Positions 25,404 through 35,018 are shown, numbered from the stretch's first letter. The stretch is DNA of 64,000 nucleotides from an uncultured Bacteroidota bacterium (GCA_903891085.1 CAITDJ010000138.1:1-64000); one strand, 5' to 3'. Numbers and translations: made by a program. Notes: a model not told the origin generated them from the sequence alone.

Positions 25404-26474
25404 TTACTTAATAATCAACTTGCTTAATTCACGGCTCTTGCTGTTCTCAACAACAGCAATATACAACCCTGATTGATAAGAAGATATATCAAGCATTGTA
25501 TTTCCAATTTCAAGTTGTTGTTGAACAAGTAGTTTGCCTGTTACATCATACAAAGAGAATACTGAAGCTGTGGCAGCCTCAATCCAGAGATTATTGGAGG
25601 CAGGATTCGGATAAACCACAGATGTTGCGATTGTATTTGTTTCAATTGAATTGATCACGGTTACCAAAAAACATGAGGGTAAAACGATATTATCTACAAC
25701 AAAATCATACATACCTAAGGTTGCATTGGATGGTATGGTAAAAGTTGCATTGAGCAATGTGGCATTGGTTACCTGCACTGATGAGGATGCGAATTGCTCA
25801 TTTGCATTATTACTATTACGCAACTTTACAACGGGTGATGGACCTGTCCATTGGGTATTTTGTCCAACAGCAGTGATTACAACTAACTGGTTTTGATCGG
25901 CGTGATCAGGTGTAATACTCACCAAAGAGGCTGGTAATGCAGCATTGACGAATAAACTGCTTTTGTAAATTACATCGCCGCTATTGGTTCCATTTCCATT
26001 GGCAGCATTATATGCAGCATAAAACCGAATCTGGCCGACATCAGTCGCCGGAGCTGTCCAATTCACCGACCAACTGTTTGAATTCCCATTAGGCGCGGTT
26101 CCTCCCGAACGGTGGGTAATCGCTTTATTCTGATTCACAAGCTGGGTGCGTGGCGCATCTGTCACAGCGAAAGTACCTGTTTTGGCCCCAGTGCTTGTTT
26201 CAGCTGTCAACTCAAAACCAAATTTCACAACACCATTGTGTGTTCCTGTTGCAGTGATTGAATATGTTTCACCCGGCGTGTAACCACCAGCAGGAATAGT
26301 TGACGTAATCCAGCCACTTACCGTAGTCGCTGTTCCACTATGACATTGGGTACAAGTTGCATTTGAATCGCCAGGACTGCCGGATTTACCTCCGGGACTA
26401 CCTGCACTGTTGGCAAAAAGTAAAATGACTGCAGGTAATGCGATGAGCGGTAAAAATTTGTAGATTTTTTTCAT
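25404..26474 (-). CDS. T9SS-sorted protein with Reeler-like (choice-of-anchor V) domain and CxxCH motif
   Basis: A 356-residue secreted protein. After a signal peptide or N-terminal anchor (about 1-24), a Gly/Ser-rich stretch leads into C41-x2-C44-H45, a c-type haem attachment motif. A Reeler-like beta domain (about 50-175) with GYTPGETYSITATGTHNGVV follows, then an IPT/beta-sandwich-like segment (about 180-270), and the T9SS type A sorting domain beginning SVVYPNPASN near 285. This arrangement matches Bacteroidota proteins annotated 'choice-of-anchor V'. Its role is unknown; haem binding would imply extracytoplasmic electron transfer but rests only on the motif. A terminator follows, and argS lies upstream on the same strand, 74 bases away. 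Confidence 0.8.
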   Translation of the reverse strand: MKKIYKFLPLIALPAVILLFANSAGSPGGKSGSPGDSNATCTQCHSGTATTVSGWITSTIPAGGYTPGETYSITATGTHNGVVKFGFELTAETSTGAKTGTFAVTDAPRTQLVNQNKAITHRSGGTAPNGNSNSWSVNWTAPATDVGQIRFYAAYNAANGNGTNSGDVIYKSSLFVNAALPASLVSITPDHADQNQLVVITAVGQNTQWTGPSPVVKLRNSNNANEQFASSSVQVTNATLLNATFTIPSNATLGMYDFVVDNIVLPSCFLVTVINSIETNTIATSVVYPNPASNNLWIEAATASVFSLYDVTGKLLVQQQLEIGNTMLDISSYQSGLYIAVVENSKSRELSKLIIK

Positions 26475-26548
26475 GATTGTCTGATTTAATTTATTATTTA
26501 GAACGGGTCTAAATTAAAACAATTTATCAGACAAGTTGTTCAAATGAA

Positions 26549-28330
26549 TCACATTTTTTCGGGCATTTCCATTCCAAGCAGTGCTGACGCGGATTTCAGA
26601 ACCTGCTGGGTAAAAGTACAAAGTAATAATCTGAAATTTAGTTTTGTCGCATCTTCTTCCTTCAGAATAGGGATTTCCTGATAAAACTGGTTAAAATCTT
26701 TGGCAAGATCATATAAATAATTAGCAATCAGAGCCGGACTTCGATTGGCACCAGCCTCGGCCAGTATCTCCGGAAAATTATGCAATTGCAACACCAATGA
26801 CTTCTCTTTCGGGAGAAGCTTACCTAATGAATTATCCGTTGTTACTGTTCCATATTCAACCGACCTGCGAAGTAAAGAATTGATACGCGCATGGGTGTAT
26901 TGTATAAATGGGCCTGTGTTTCCATTAAAATCAACTGATTCCTGCGGATTAAACATCATGGTTTTCTTGGGATCTACTTTTAAAATAAAGTACTTCAGGG
27001 CACCCATTCCAATTTGATTATAAAGTCTGGCTGCCTCGGTTTCAGAAAGATTATCCGATTTTCCCAACTCTTCAGTCATGGTTTTCGCCGTTAACACCAT
27101 CTCGTCCATCAGTTCATCGGCATCCACCACCGTACCTTCGCGTGACTTCATTTTTCCCTGTGGTAATTCAACCATACCATACGATAGATGCTCAATGGCA
27201 TCAGCCCATTCGCGTTGCAGTTTAAGCAAAACCAATTTCAACACATCGAAATGGTAATTTTGCTCATTTCCAACAACATATATCAATTTCGAAGGATGAT
27301 ACTCATTTGCCCGCAACTCGGCTGTACCCAAATCCTGGGTCATATATACCGAGGTTCCATCGGCACGAAGCAATAATTTTTCATCCAGACCATCTGCTGT
27401 GAGATCGCACCACACTGATTCGTCTTCCTTCTTAAACAAAACACCACTTTCAACGCCTTCCTTCACGAGATCCTTACCCAACAGATAGGTCTGCGACTCA
27501 TAATAGATTTTATCAAAATCGACGCCGAGTCGTTTATAGGTTTCGTCGAAACCAGCGTAAACCCAAGTATTCATGGTTTTCCAGAGAAGTCTGGTTTCAG
27601 GATCACCAGCTTCCCATTTCTGAAGCATTTCCTGCGCCTCGATCATGAGAGGAGCCTTTTTTAACAAAGCGTCTTCATCAATGCCTGCCACCGGCATTTC
27701 GGCTAATTGCAATTTCAGCTCCTTATCAAAACGAACATACATCTCCCCCACCAGTTTATCCCCTTTGATATCTTCATTTTCAGGAGAACGGCCGTTGCCC
27801 CATTTCTGCCATGCCAACATCGACTTACAAATGTGAATACCACGGTCATTCACCAGATTTACTTTTACTACCTTGTGTCCATTGGCTTTTAAAATTTCGC
27901 TCACACTGTATCCAAGCAAATTGTTACGCACATGACCCAGGTGAAGTGGTTTATTGGTGTTTGGTGATGAATACTCAACAACAACAGGAAGTTCAGTTGT
28001 CTGTTCCTTTAGTCCAAATTGTGGGTTCTGATGGTTCTGGTTGAAAAAGTTCAACCAATAATGATCTGAAACCGACAGATTCAAAAAACCTTTTATAACA
28101 TTAAAATTCTCAACAATATCAATTGATTGCTTCATTTTTGCACCAATTTCGGCAGCAATCTGTTCGGGTGATCGTTTCGCCACTTTTACAAAAGGAAACA
28201 TGACAATGGTTCGGTCGCCTTCAAATTCAGAACGTGTTTTTTGAATTATCAACTGATTTTTTGCAGGTTCTGCACCATACAATTCAATAAAAGCCTGGAT
28301 AAATCCCAGAGATAGAATATTTTCGAGCAT
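26549..28330 (-). CDS. argS: Arginine-tRNA ligase
   Basis: A 593-residue class I synthetase. The N-terminal arginyl-specific domain (about 1-85) precedes the catalytic core with SSPNTNKPLHLGH (HIGH motif as HLGH, about 121-135). The region normally carrying KMSK is replaced by KMKSREGT, which is common in ArgS. The C-terminal anticodon-binding DALR domain contains YDLAKDFNQFYQEIPIL. Length and domains are complete. A -7 box lies 25 bases upstream. Confidence 0.95.
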   Translation of the reverse strand: MLENILSLGFIQAFIELYGAEPAKNQLIIQKTRSEFEGDRTIVMFPFVKVAKRSPEQIAAEIGAKMKQSIDIVENFNVIKGFLNLSVSDHYWLNFFNQNHQNPQFGLKEQTTELPVVVEYSSPNTNKPLHLGHVRNNLLGYSVSEILKANGHKVVKVNLVNDRGIHICKSMLAWQKWGNGRSPENEDIKGDKLVGEMYVRFDKELKLQLAEMPVAGIDEDALLKKAPLMIEAQEMLQKWEAGDPETRLLWKTMNTWVYAGFDETYKRLGVDFDKIYYESQTYLLGKDLVKEGVESGVLFKKEDESVWCDLTADGLDEKLLLRADGTSVYMTQDLGTAELRANEYHPSKLIYVVGNEQNYHFDVLKLVLLKLQREWADAIEHLSYGMVELPQGKMKSREGTVVDADELMDEMVLTAKTMTEELGKSDNLSETEAARLYNQIGMGALKYFILKVDPKKTMMFNPQESVDFNGNTGPFIQYTHARINSLLRRSVEYGTVTTDNSLGKLLPKEKSLVLQLHNFPEILAEAGANRSPALIANYLYDLAKDFNQFYQEIPILKEEDATKLNFRLLLCTFTQQVLKSASALLGMEMPEKM

Positions 28331-28355
28331 TGAATTATCTAATTAAAATGGTCGC

Positions 28356-28363
28356 AAAGGTAA
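28356..28363 (-). promoter_or_regulatory. -7 promoter box of argS
   Basis: The minus strand reads TACCTTTG, an exact TAnnTTTG match, 25 bases before the argS ATG. No standard -33 TTG was found. Confidence 0.45.
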
Positions 28364-28542
28364 GATAATTGAAGTCCTTTACGTTGCAGCACCAGGCAAA
28401 AGAATAGGTTTTACCGCAATTTTAGAAGTTGTCACGCATCATTGTTAATTATTTCACAATTTAACATATTATATATCTGTAATTTACAAATGTTATAAAA
28501 ATATATTTTCATAATACTGACTATTATTTCATTACTAACTTC

Positions 28543-28550
28543 TATCTTTG
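28543..28550 (+). promoter_or_regulatory. -7 promoter box of the CPGS-like GTPase gene
   Basis: TATCTTTG is an exact TAnnTTTG match, about 50 bases before the ATG at 28601, in the divergent gap with argS. Confidence 0.45.
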
Positions 28551-28600
28551 TGATATAATTAACAAGCACATTCTGAAACTTTAAATCAAAAAGATTCCAT

Positions 28601-29938
28601 ATGAAGAAAAATGTAATTATTATTGGAGCTGCCGGAAGGGATTTCCACAATTTCAACACTTATTATCGTGGTAACGAATTATACAATGTGGTTGCTTTTA
28701 CAGCTGCCCAAATTCCTGATATTGATGGCCGTAAATACCCGGCACAACTCGCAGGTAATCTATATCCTGAAGGGATTTCAATTTATGCAGAGCAAGAACT
28801 CCCAAGACTTATCAAAGATTTAAAAGTTGATGATTGTGTTTTTTCATACAGTGATGTGCCTTACCAGCGCGTAATGGCCATGAGTGCCGTTGTAAACGCT
28901 GCCGGTGCCAATTTTATCCTTCTCGGACCAAAAGATACCATGGTGAAAAGTACCAAACCGGTCATTGCCGTTGGTGCTGTGCGCACAGGTTGTGGTAAAA
29001 GCCAGACTTCACGCAAAGTAATTGAATATCTGATGGCCAAAGGCTTAAAAGTTGTTGCTGTTCGTCACCCTATGCCTTATGGCGATTTGGTTGCACAGAA
29101 AGTTCAACGTTTTGCCTTGGTTGAAGACCTTGCCAAGCATAAATGTACCGTTGAAGAAATGGAAGAATATGAACCGCATGTGGTTCGTGGAAATGTGATT
29201 TATGCCGGAGTTGATTATGAGGCCATCCTGCGTGCTGCTGAGAATGATCCTGATGGTTGTGATGTGGTATTGTGGGACGGCGGAAACAACGATTTCCCTT
29301 TCTACAAACCTGATTTGAATATTACCGTGGTTGACCCACATCGTCCGGGACACGAACTAACCTATTATCCTGGTGAAGTTACATTGCGTCTGGCTGATGT
29401 TGTTGTAATCAATAAGATGGACAGTGCGGGTCCGGAAGCCATTCAAACAGTGCGTGAAAATATCACTAAGGTGAATCCAAAAGCGATTGTTATTGACGCC
29501 GCTTCACCGATCCGTGTTGATAATCCTTCACTCATTAAAGGAAAACGCGTGTTGGTTGTTGAAGATGGACCAACCCTTACTCATGGTGAAATGAAGATTG
29601 GTGCTGGAACTGTTGCTGCGCAAAAATTCGGTGCTGCCGAATTGGTTGATCCTCGTCCGTTTGTTGTTGGTAAAATGGCAGAAACCTTCAGGATTTATCC
29701 AAATATTGGCACCTTGATGCCTGCAATGGGTTATAGTGATCAACAATTGAAAGACCTTGAAACTTCGATTAACAATACAGATTGCGATAGTGTTGTGATC
29801 GGAACTCCAATTGATTTGAACCGTATTGTGAAAATTACAAAACCCAATACCCGTGTTTATTACGATTTACAAGAGATTGGTTTCCCGAATCTGGAGGAAG
29901 TTCTGACAGATTTCGTTGCAAAACACAAATTGGTTTAA
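28601..29938 (+). CDS. GTPase related to archaeal cyclic 2,3-diphosphoglycerate synthetase
   Basis: A 445-residue P-loop protein. The N-terminal Rossmann-like part (1-115) contains VIIIGAAGRDFHNFNTYYRG. The NTPase core follows, with Walker A GAVRTGCGKS (125-134), DGGNND (226-231, Walker B region) and the guanine-specificity motif NKMD (271-274). The overall match is to proteins annotated as cyclic 2,3-diphosphoglycerate synthetase or simply GTPase. In methanogens the enzyme makes an osmolyte/thermoprotectant; in Bacteroidota the role is not established and the annotation may be misleading. The gene is monocistronic with its own promoter and terminator. Confidence 0.82.
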   Translation: MKKNVIIIGAAGRDFHNFNTYYRGNELYNVVAFTAAQIPDIDGRKYPAQLAGNLYPEGISIYAEQELPRLIKDLKVDDCVFSYSDVPYQRVMAMSAVVNAAGANFILLGPKDTMVKSTKPVIAVGAVRTGCGKSQTSRKVIEYLMAKGLKVVAVRHPMPYGDLVAQKVQRFALVEDLAKHKCTVEEMEEYEPHVVRGNVIYAGVDYEAILRAAENDPDGCDVVLWDGGNNDFPFYKPDLNITVVDPHRPGHELTYYPGEVTLRLADVVVINKMDSAGPEAIQTVRENITKVNPKAIVIDAASPIRVDNPSLIKGKRVLVVEDGPTLTHGEMKIGAGTVAAQKFGAAELVDPRPFVVGKMAETFRIYPNIGTLMPAMGYSDQQLKDLETSINNTDCDSVVIGTPIDLNRIVKITKPNTRVYYDLQEIGFPNLEEVLTDFVAKHKLV

Positions 29939-29955
29939 CACACCTGAATATTTTG

Positions 29956-29984
29956 AAAAGGCGGCTGCAAAGCTGCCTTTTTTT
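29956..29984 (+). terminator. Rho-independent terminator after the CPGS-like GTPase gene
   Basis: AAAAGGCGGC (29956-29965) pairs with GCTGCCTTTT (29972-29981), with one G-T pair, a six-base loop and a T-run, 17 bases after the stop codon. Confidence 0.85.
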
Positions 29985-30047
29985 GTTTAACATAATCGGG
30001 TTCGACGTCAGGTTTAAGTGTTTCAACTTTTCACTTATTTTATTCAA

Positions 30048-30908
30048 CTACCTGATAGAATCAAATCCCTTACCATACACACCCATTACTGTATTCAGTG
30101 AGACAAATGCCTCCGGATCGACCTCTTTGATGATACGGAAAAGTTGCTGAGATTCCATTTTTTTTGCCATTACCATCAAAACGGAATGCTCTTTTTTGGT
30201 GTACCAGCCGGTTCCTTTTATTAACGTTACACCGCGTCCGGTTTCGCGGGTGATGCGATCGGCTATGACTTCAGCATTTTTCGAAAACACAAAAAGCTGC
30301 ACAGACTGTTTAAACCCGGTTAGAACCAGATCGATGGTGTAACTTGAAACACCCATTACAACAAAACCATAAACCAGCGTTTCGATGCTTTGAAAGATGA
30401 AATATGAACTTGAAATAATAAAAACATCAATCAAAAGAATTATTTTTCCCGGGCTAATATTGTGATATTTATTCACAATTAATGCAATAATATCAGTCCC
30501 ACCAGTACTTCCACCCTGGGTGAAAACCAGTCCGATACTTGTACCACTCAACACACCACCAACAATAGCTGCCATAAATCTATCGGTTACAAATGGCTCT
30601 TTGATATAATACTGCAGTATCGAAAACATAGCCGAAATGACAACAATGGAATACACCGTTTTCACTCCAAAACCAGAACCGATGATTCGCAATGCAATCA
30701 GAATAAGCACAATATTTACAGCTACGATGGTGATACCAGTCGACAAACCAGTTGTCCAGAAAAGCATGGTGGCAATACCATTCACACCACCTCCCAGTAT
30801 TTTATTGGGTATCAAAAATCCGGTCCAACCTAATGCCATCACAAAGAGTGCGATGGTACTGATTGTGTAGGATTTAATCTCACGAAACAGTATTTTTTTA
30901 TTGATCAT
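30048..30908 (-). CDS. YitT family membrane protein (DUF161 with DUF2179 domain)
   Basis: A 286-residue protein. The first about 205 residues hold five to six membrane segments, with FLIPNKILGGGVNGIATMLF near the N-terminus and TQGGSTGGTDIIALIVNKY (about 130-148), the YitT family signature. The C-terminal cytoplasmic DUF2179 domain includes ITRETGRGVTLIKGTGWYT. The function of the family is not established. The gene is convergent with the GTPase gene. Confidence 0.9.
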   Translation of the reverse strand: MINKKILFREIKSYTISTIALFVMALGWTGFLIPNKILGGGVNGIATMLFWTTGLSTGITIVAVNIVLILIALRIIGSGFGVKTVYSIVVISAMFSILQYYIKEPFVTDRFMAAIVGGVLSGTSIGLVFTQGGSTGGTDIIALIVNKYHNISPGKIILLIDVFIISSSYFIFQSIETLVYGFVVMGVSSYTIDLVLTGFKQSVQLFVFSKNAEVIADRITRETGRGVTLIKGTGWYTKKEHSVLMVMAKKMESQQLFRIIKEVDPEAFVSLNTVMGVYGKGFDSIR

Positions 30909-30924
30909 ATTGTGTTTTTCAACT

Positions 30925-30958
30925 CAAAAATACTCAATTTTTTGTAATACTTACCCAA
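30925..30958 (-). promoter_or_regulatory. Promoter of the yitT-like gene
   Basis: On the minus strand TTG (30956-30958) is followed after 23 bases by TATTTTTG (30925-30932), an exact TAnnTTTG match, 17 bases before the start codon. Confidence 0.5.
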
Positions 30959-31050
30959 CTAACCATACTGTTTATGAAATCCGAAATTTAGTCATTGTAC
31001 AGTTTGACCAGACAATTTTACGTTTTCTAGTAATTTTTCGCGAATTATAT

Positions 31051-31058
31051 TATATTTG
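31051..31058 (+). promoter_or_regulatory. -7 promoter box of the CheR-kinase operon
   Basis: TATATTTG is an exact TAnnTTTG match about 107 bases before the cheR-like ATG, leaving a leader of about 100 bases that holds a possible 18-codon open frame (31097-31153). No -33 TTG at standard spacing. Confidence 0.5.
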
Positions 31059-31164
31059 ACGAGACATAAGGGTTTCGGCGTAGTAAGTAAATATGCAATG
31101 AATCAAGCTGAAAAAGGCTGCCGTTCAGAAAGTAATCCAGAGGTGGTTAAATAATTCTCATAAG

Positions 31165-31992
31165 ATGAATATCAATCTGTTACTTATTAGTACTTTTCTC
31201 CTTCAACAGCATCATTTTGATATTTCGACCTATGATATCACTTTCCTGAACAGTGCTTTCATTAAAAGAATGGCAGAAACAGACTGTTCGAGCTATGAGG
31301 ATTATTACCGTTTATTGGAGTACAACCCATCAGAATCATTACGAATAATACATTCACTCCAAATCAGTTACAGCGAATTCTTTCGTAACCCGCTCACTTT
31401 CGCCGTGTTGGAACAAATAGTTTTTCCTTCCCTCCTTTTGAAATTGTTGAAGAGCGAACGTAAAGAAATCAGGATTTGGACTGCCGCCTGTGCTTCGGGG
31501 CAAGAAACATACAGTTTGGTGATGATATTGGAAGAACTCAGAAAAACCTACCACGAAAAATTCAGTTACCGTATCATCGCTACCGATCAAAGCCAAACCC
31601 GGATTGAAGACGCAAAACGCGGTCAGTTTTCACCGGAGACATTACAAAATGTACAGATGAAAAGATTAAACCGATGGTTTAAAAAAAACGGAGATATTTA
31701 TACTGTCAACAATGTACTGAAAGAAAATATCGATTTTTCAGTATTTGATTTGTTCGACAACAAAACTATATCACCACCGACCAGTATTTTTGGCGATTTT
31801 GATCTGATTGTCTGTGCCAATCTGCTTTTTTACTACAAACAAGAATTCAGAAAAAAAATAATTCAAAAAACAGAAAACTGCCTCTCAAAAGGTGGTTATC
31901 TGGTCACCAGCGAAACGGAAAGAGATATTTTGATGAAAAATAATTACCAGGAAGTTTTCCAACAATCTGCTATTTTTCAAAAATACCGGTAG
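31165..31992 (+). CDS. CheR-type protein-glutamate O-methyltransferase
   Basis: A 275-residue SAM-dependent methyltransferase. An all-alpha CheR N-terminal domain (about 1-65) precedes ISYSEFFRNP (67-76), the counterpart of the NVTxFFR motif. The SAM-binding motif TAACASGQE follows (106-114), then IATDQS (138-143) and FDLIVCANLLFYY (212-224). CheR proteins methylate glutamates on chemoreceptors. Here no CheB, CheA, CheW or classical receptor is encoded nearby. The next gene is a membrane hybrid kinase with a 4-helix-bundle sensor and HAMP domain, a plausible target by inference. It is probably cotranscribed with the two kinases downstream (gap of 44-53 bases, then an 11-base overlap). Confidence 0.88.
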   Translation: MNINLLLISTFLLQQHHFDISTYDITFLNSAFIKRMAETDCSSYEDYYRLLEYNPSESLRIIHSLQISYSEFFRNPLTFAVLEQIVFPSLLLKLLKSERKEIRIWTAACASGQETYSLVMILEELRKTYHEKFSYRIIATDQSQTRIEDAKRGQFSPETLQNVQMKRLNRWFKKNGDIYTVNNVLKENIDFSVFDLFDNKTISPPTSIFGDFDLIVCANLLFYYKQEFRKKIIQKTENCLSKGGYLVTSETERDILMKNNYQEVFQQSAIFQKYR

Positions 31993-32036
31993 TTCGAAGG
32001 CTGACCGCTGAGGTTCTGATTTATAATGAAACAAAA

Positions 32037-35018
32037 ATGGTTATTATGAATATAAAGAATTTAAAAATAGGAACACAAATTGGGATAGGTTTTGCTGCCC
32101 TGTTTCTTTTTGTTATTGTATTGGGAGGACTATCATACTGGCAAACAGATCAGATCGCTTTGCAAACTGAAACCATTTTCGACCACCCAATGCAGGTTAG
32201 AGTTGCAATCGGCAGGCTTGAAGCTGATGTCCTGAGCATGCGTTTAGGCACAAGGGATCTGATTTTAGCAAATGCCGACGCGGAAAGGCAGGATGCACTA
32301 CAATTAATCGAAGTATCATCAGCTGACGCACTCCAACAATTTGATGTACTATACAGTCAATATTTGGGACCACGTTCAGATATTGACGAAGCCTACAAGG
32401 CGTTCATGAACTGGAAAATTGCCCTTGAAGAAAATGCCAGGCTTGCATTTTCGGGTGAAATTGAAAAAGTGAAAGAAAGCATCCTTTCGACCGGTACAGT
32501 TGGAGTTTACAGTGAACGAATGATGACAGAAATAAAAAATATTGATGATTTTGCCTTAACCAAATCCAATAGCCTGTATGAAAAATCTTTCAAGCTCAGC
32601 AACACCTTGCATTGGCAATTGGTTTTTATCGTGTTTACTGTTCTTATACTATCAATGCTTGTCTATTACTTTTTGCTTCGCAACATCCGGATACCACTTA
32701 ATATCTTGATTGATGCATCGCTCCGCTTCAAAAATGGCGATCTCAATGCCAGAAGTAACTATACCCCACGCAACGAATTTGGATCTTTGTCCGATTCATT
32801 TAACGAGATGGTCGAAAGTATTCAATTGAACAAAGAATTGAGCGAAAAAGTTGCCAATCTGGCTGCCCTCATGCTGAGTGAATATGACGCGAAAAAATTC
32901 TTCCGGACCACACTCTCAGCCATGGCAACACATACCGGATCACAAATGGCAGCCATTTATCTATTAAATAACGATAAACAAACATTTGATCATTTCGAAT
33001 CTGTTGGTATTGATATCAACGCAAGGAAATCCTTTAAAGCCGAAGGTTTTGAAGGTGAATTTGGTGCGGTGCTCTCAACAGGGAAAGTTCAACATATAAA
33101 AAACATTGCCGAAGATACACGCTTCGTATTTCAAACCGTAAGTGGTAAGTTTATTCCCCGTGAAATTATCACCCTTCCGATTACAGCCGACAATGAGATC
33201 ATTGCAATAATTTCGCTGGCAAGTGTAAGTAAATACAACCAACAATCATTACAACTTATTGATAACATACTTGTTACATTATGTTCGCGGGTTGAAGGAA
33301 TCATGGCATACCACAAAATCAAAGAATTTTCGAAAAAACTTGAACAACAAAATACTGAACTCGACGCCCAAAAAACTGAACTCGCCGCACAATCAACCGA
33401 GTTGATTGAACAGAATACAGAACTGGTGATTCAGAAAAATCAATTGAACGAAGTCAGTCGCCTCAAAACCAATTTCCTTTCCAATATGAGTCACGAACTG
33501 CGCACTCCACTCAATTCTGTCATTGCGTTGTCGAGTGTGCTTAATCGCCGGCTTGCAAAAAAAATACCAGATGAAGAATTCAGTTACCTCGAAGTAATTG
33601 AACGTAATGGCAAAAATTTATTGGCACTCATCAACGATATTCTTGATATTTCGCGTATTGAAGCCGGTCACGAAGAAATTGACAACCGACAATTCAATGT
33701 CAATAAGCTGGTGGCTGATGTAGTGACCATGATTGATCCGCAAGCCAGACAAAAAAACATAGGGTTATATCAGGAAATAACGAACAACGAAATCTATATG
33801 ACCAGCGACGAGGGAAAGTGCCGGCATATACTTCAAAATCTGATTGGAAATGCCGTAAAATTTACCGAGAAAGGAAATATCAAGGTGGTGGTAACCCAAC
33901 ATGGTCAAACTATTGAAATAAAAGTTTCAGATTCAGGAATTGGCATTTCGAAAGAAAATATATCCCATATTTTTGATGAATTCAGACAGGCCGATGGCAG
34001 CACATCACGCAGATTTGGAGGAACCGGTTTAGGGTTGGCCATTGCAAAAAAGTATGCCAATCTGCTTGGAGGCGACATCACTGTAACCAGTCAACCCGAT
34101 GTAGGCTCCGAATTTACACTCTCGCTTCCCGAACTTAACAACGAAGATCAGGTAAGTATCAGAAAAGCAGAAAAGAACCGCAACGACAAAAAAAATACAA
34201 TTTCTGAAACACCTTCTGGATCCACCCATTCCGAAAAAACTATTTTGTTGGTCGAGGACAGCGAACCAGCTATTATTCAGATCAGGGATATGCTCGAAGA
34301 AAAAGGCTATCAATTGTCAGTGGCACATGATGGAGAGCAGGCACTTGATTCAATAAATCAGTTTCTCCCCAATGCCATCATACTCGATCTGATGATGCCG
34401 GGTATTGATGGATTTGAAGTATTGCGCACCATCCGTGAACCTGAACATCCGGCTTCAAACATACCGGTGCTGATTCTGACGGCAAAACACATCACCAAAG
34501 AAGAACTTAATTTTTTGAAAGGAAACAATATCCACCAGTATATCCGCAAGGGCGATGTAAACCGCAACGAACTGCTGCAGGCAGTGGCAGCCATGGTTTC
34601 GGATGATAATCATAAAGAATTACCTGCGCCGATACCGCAATCTAAAGCAGAAAAGCCGGTTGTGCTCATCGTGGAAGATAATCCTGATAATATGGTAACT
34701 GTCAGCGCAATTTTACGTGATATTTTTACAATCATTGAAGCAGTAAACGGAAATGAAGCTGTTGAAATGGCTGAAAAACACAAACCCGATCTCATTTTGA
34801 TGGATATTGCCTTACCGGGTATTGACGGTATTACTGCGTTTAAAAAAATCCGAAGCAAGAATCTATTGCATCATATCCCTGTGATTGCACTCACAGCCAG
34901 TGCAATGATGCAGGATCGTGAATCTATTTTATCGCATGGCTTTGATGGATATATTGCCAAACCCATTGATGAACTTTATTTCTTTAAAACCATTAACGAG
35001 GTAATGTATGGAAAATAA
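32037..35018 (+). CDS. Membrane hybrid histidine kinase (4HB_MCP-HAMP-GAF-HisKA-HATPase-REC-REC)
   Basis: A 993-residue sensor. TM1 (about 12-32) and TM2 (about 193-215) flank an extracytoplasmic 4-helix-bundle MCP-like domain. HAMP covers about 216-270 and GAF about 280-425. A coiled coil of repeated TEL-x(2)-Q units (about 432-470; QQNTELDAQKTEL and similar) leads to HisKA with phospho-histidine H486 in SHELRTPL. HATPase has the N box NLIGNAVKFT (601-610), DSGIGIS and GGTGLGLAI. Two receivers follow, with D784 and D923. Receiver 1 has IRKGD where most have KP after the switch lysine. The start may be the ATG at 32037 or 32046. The next kinase begins inside its last codons (11-base overlap), so the two are translationally coupled and probably act in one relay. 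Confidence 0.92.
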   Translation: MVIMNIKNLKIGTQIGIGFAALFLFVIVLGGLSYWQTDQIALQTETIFDHPMQVRVAIGRLEADVLSMRLGTRDLILANADAERQDALQLIEVSSADALQQFDVLYSQYLGPRSDIDEAYKAFMNWKIALEENARLAFSGEIEKVKESILSTGTVGVYSERMMTEIKNIDDFALTKSNSLYEKSFKLSNTLHWQLVFIVFTVLILSMLVYYFLLRNIRIPLNILIDASLRFKNGDLNARSNYTPRNEFGSLSDSFNEMVESIQLNKELSEKVANLAALMLSEYDAKKFFRTTLSAMATHTGSQMAAIYLLNNDKQTFDHFESVGIDINARKSFKAEGFEGEFGAVLSTGKVQHIKNIAEDTRFVFQTVSGKFIPREIITLPITADNEIIAIISLASVSKYNQQSLQLIDNILVTLCSRVEGIMAYHKIKEFSKKLEQQNTELDAQKTELAAQSTELIEQNTELVIQKNQLNEVSRLKTNFLSNMSHELRTPLNSVIALSSVLNRRLAKKIPDEEFSYLEVIERNGKNLLALINDILDISRIEAGHEEIDNRQFNVNKLVADVVTMIDPQARQKNIGLYQEITNNEIYMTSDEGKCRHILQNLIGNAVKFTEKGNIKVVVTQHGQTIEIKVSDSGIGISKENISHIFDEFRQADGSTSRRFGGTGLGLAIAKKYANLLGGDITVTSQPDVGSEFTLSLPELNNEDQVSIRKAEKNRNDKKNTISETPSGSTHSEKTILLVEDSEPAIIQIRDMLEEKGYQLSVAHDGEQALDSINQFLPNAIILDLMMPGIDGFEVLRTIREPEHPASNIPVLILTAKHITKEELNFLKGNNIHQYIRKGDVNRNELLQAVAAMVSDDNHKELPAPIPQSKAEKPVVLIVEDNPDNMVTVSAILRDIFTIIEAVNGNEAVEMAEKHKPDLILMDIALPGIDGITAFKKIRSKNLLHHIPVIALTASAMMQDRESILSHGFDGYIAKPIDELYFFKTINEVMYGK

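Noticed and set aside
26549-28330. Missing KMSK motif in ArgS considered as an anomaly
   Set aside because: Arginyl-tRNA synthetases commonly lack a canonical KMSK; the rest of the enzyme is intact.
29045-29353. Antisense frame of 102 codons within the CPGS-like GTPase gene
   Set aside because: It is antisense to conserved GTPase sequence and has no recognisable domain.
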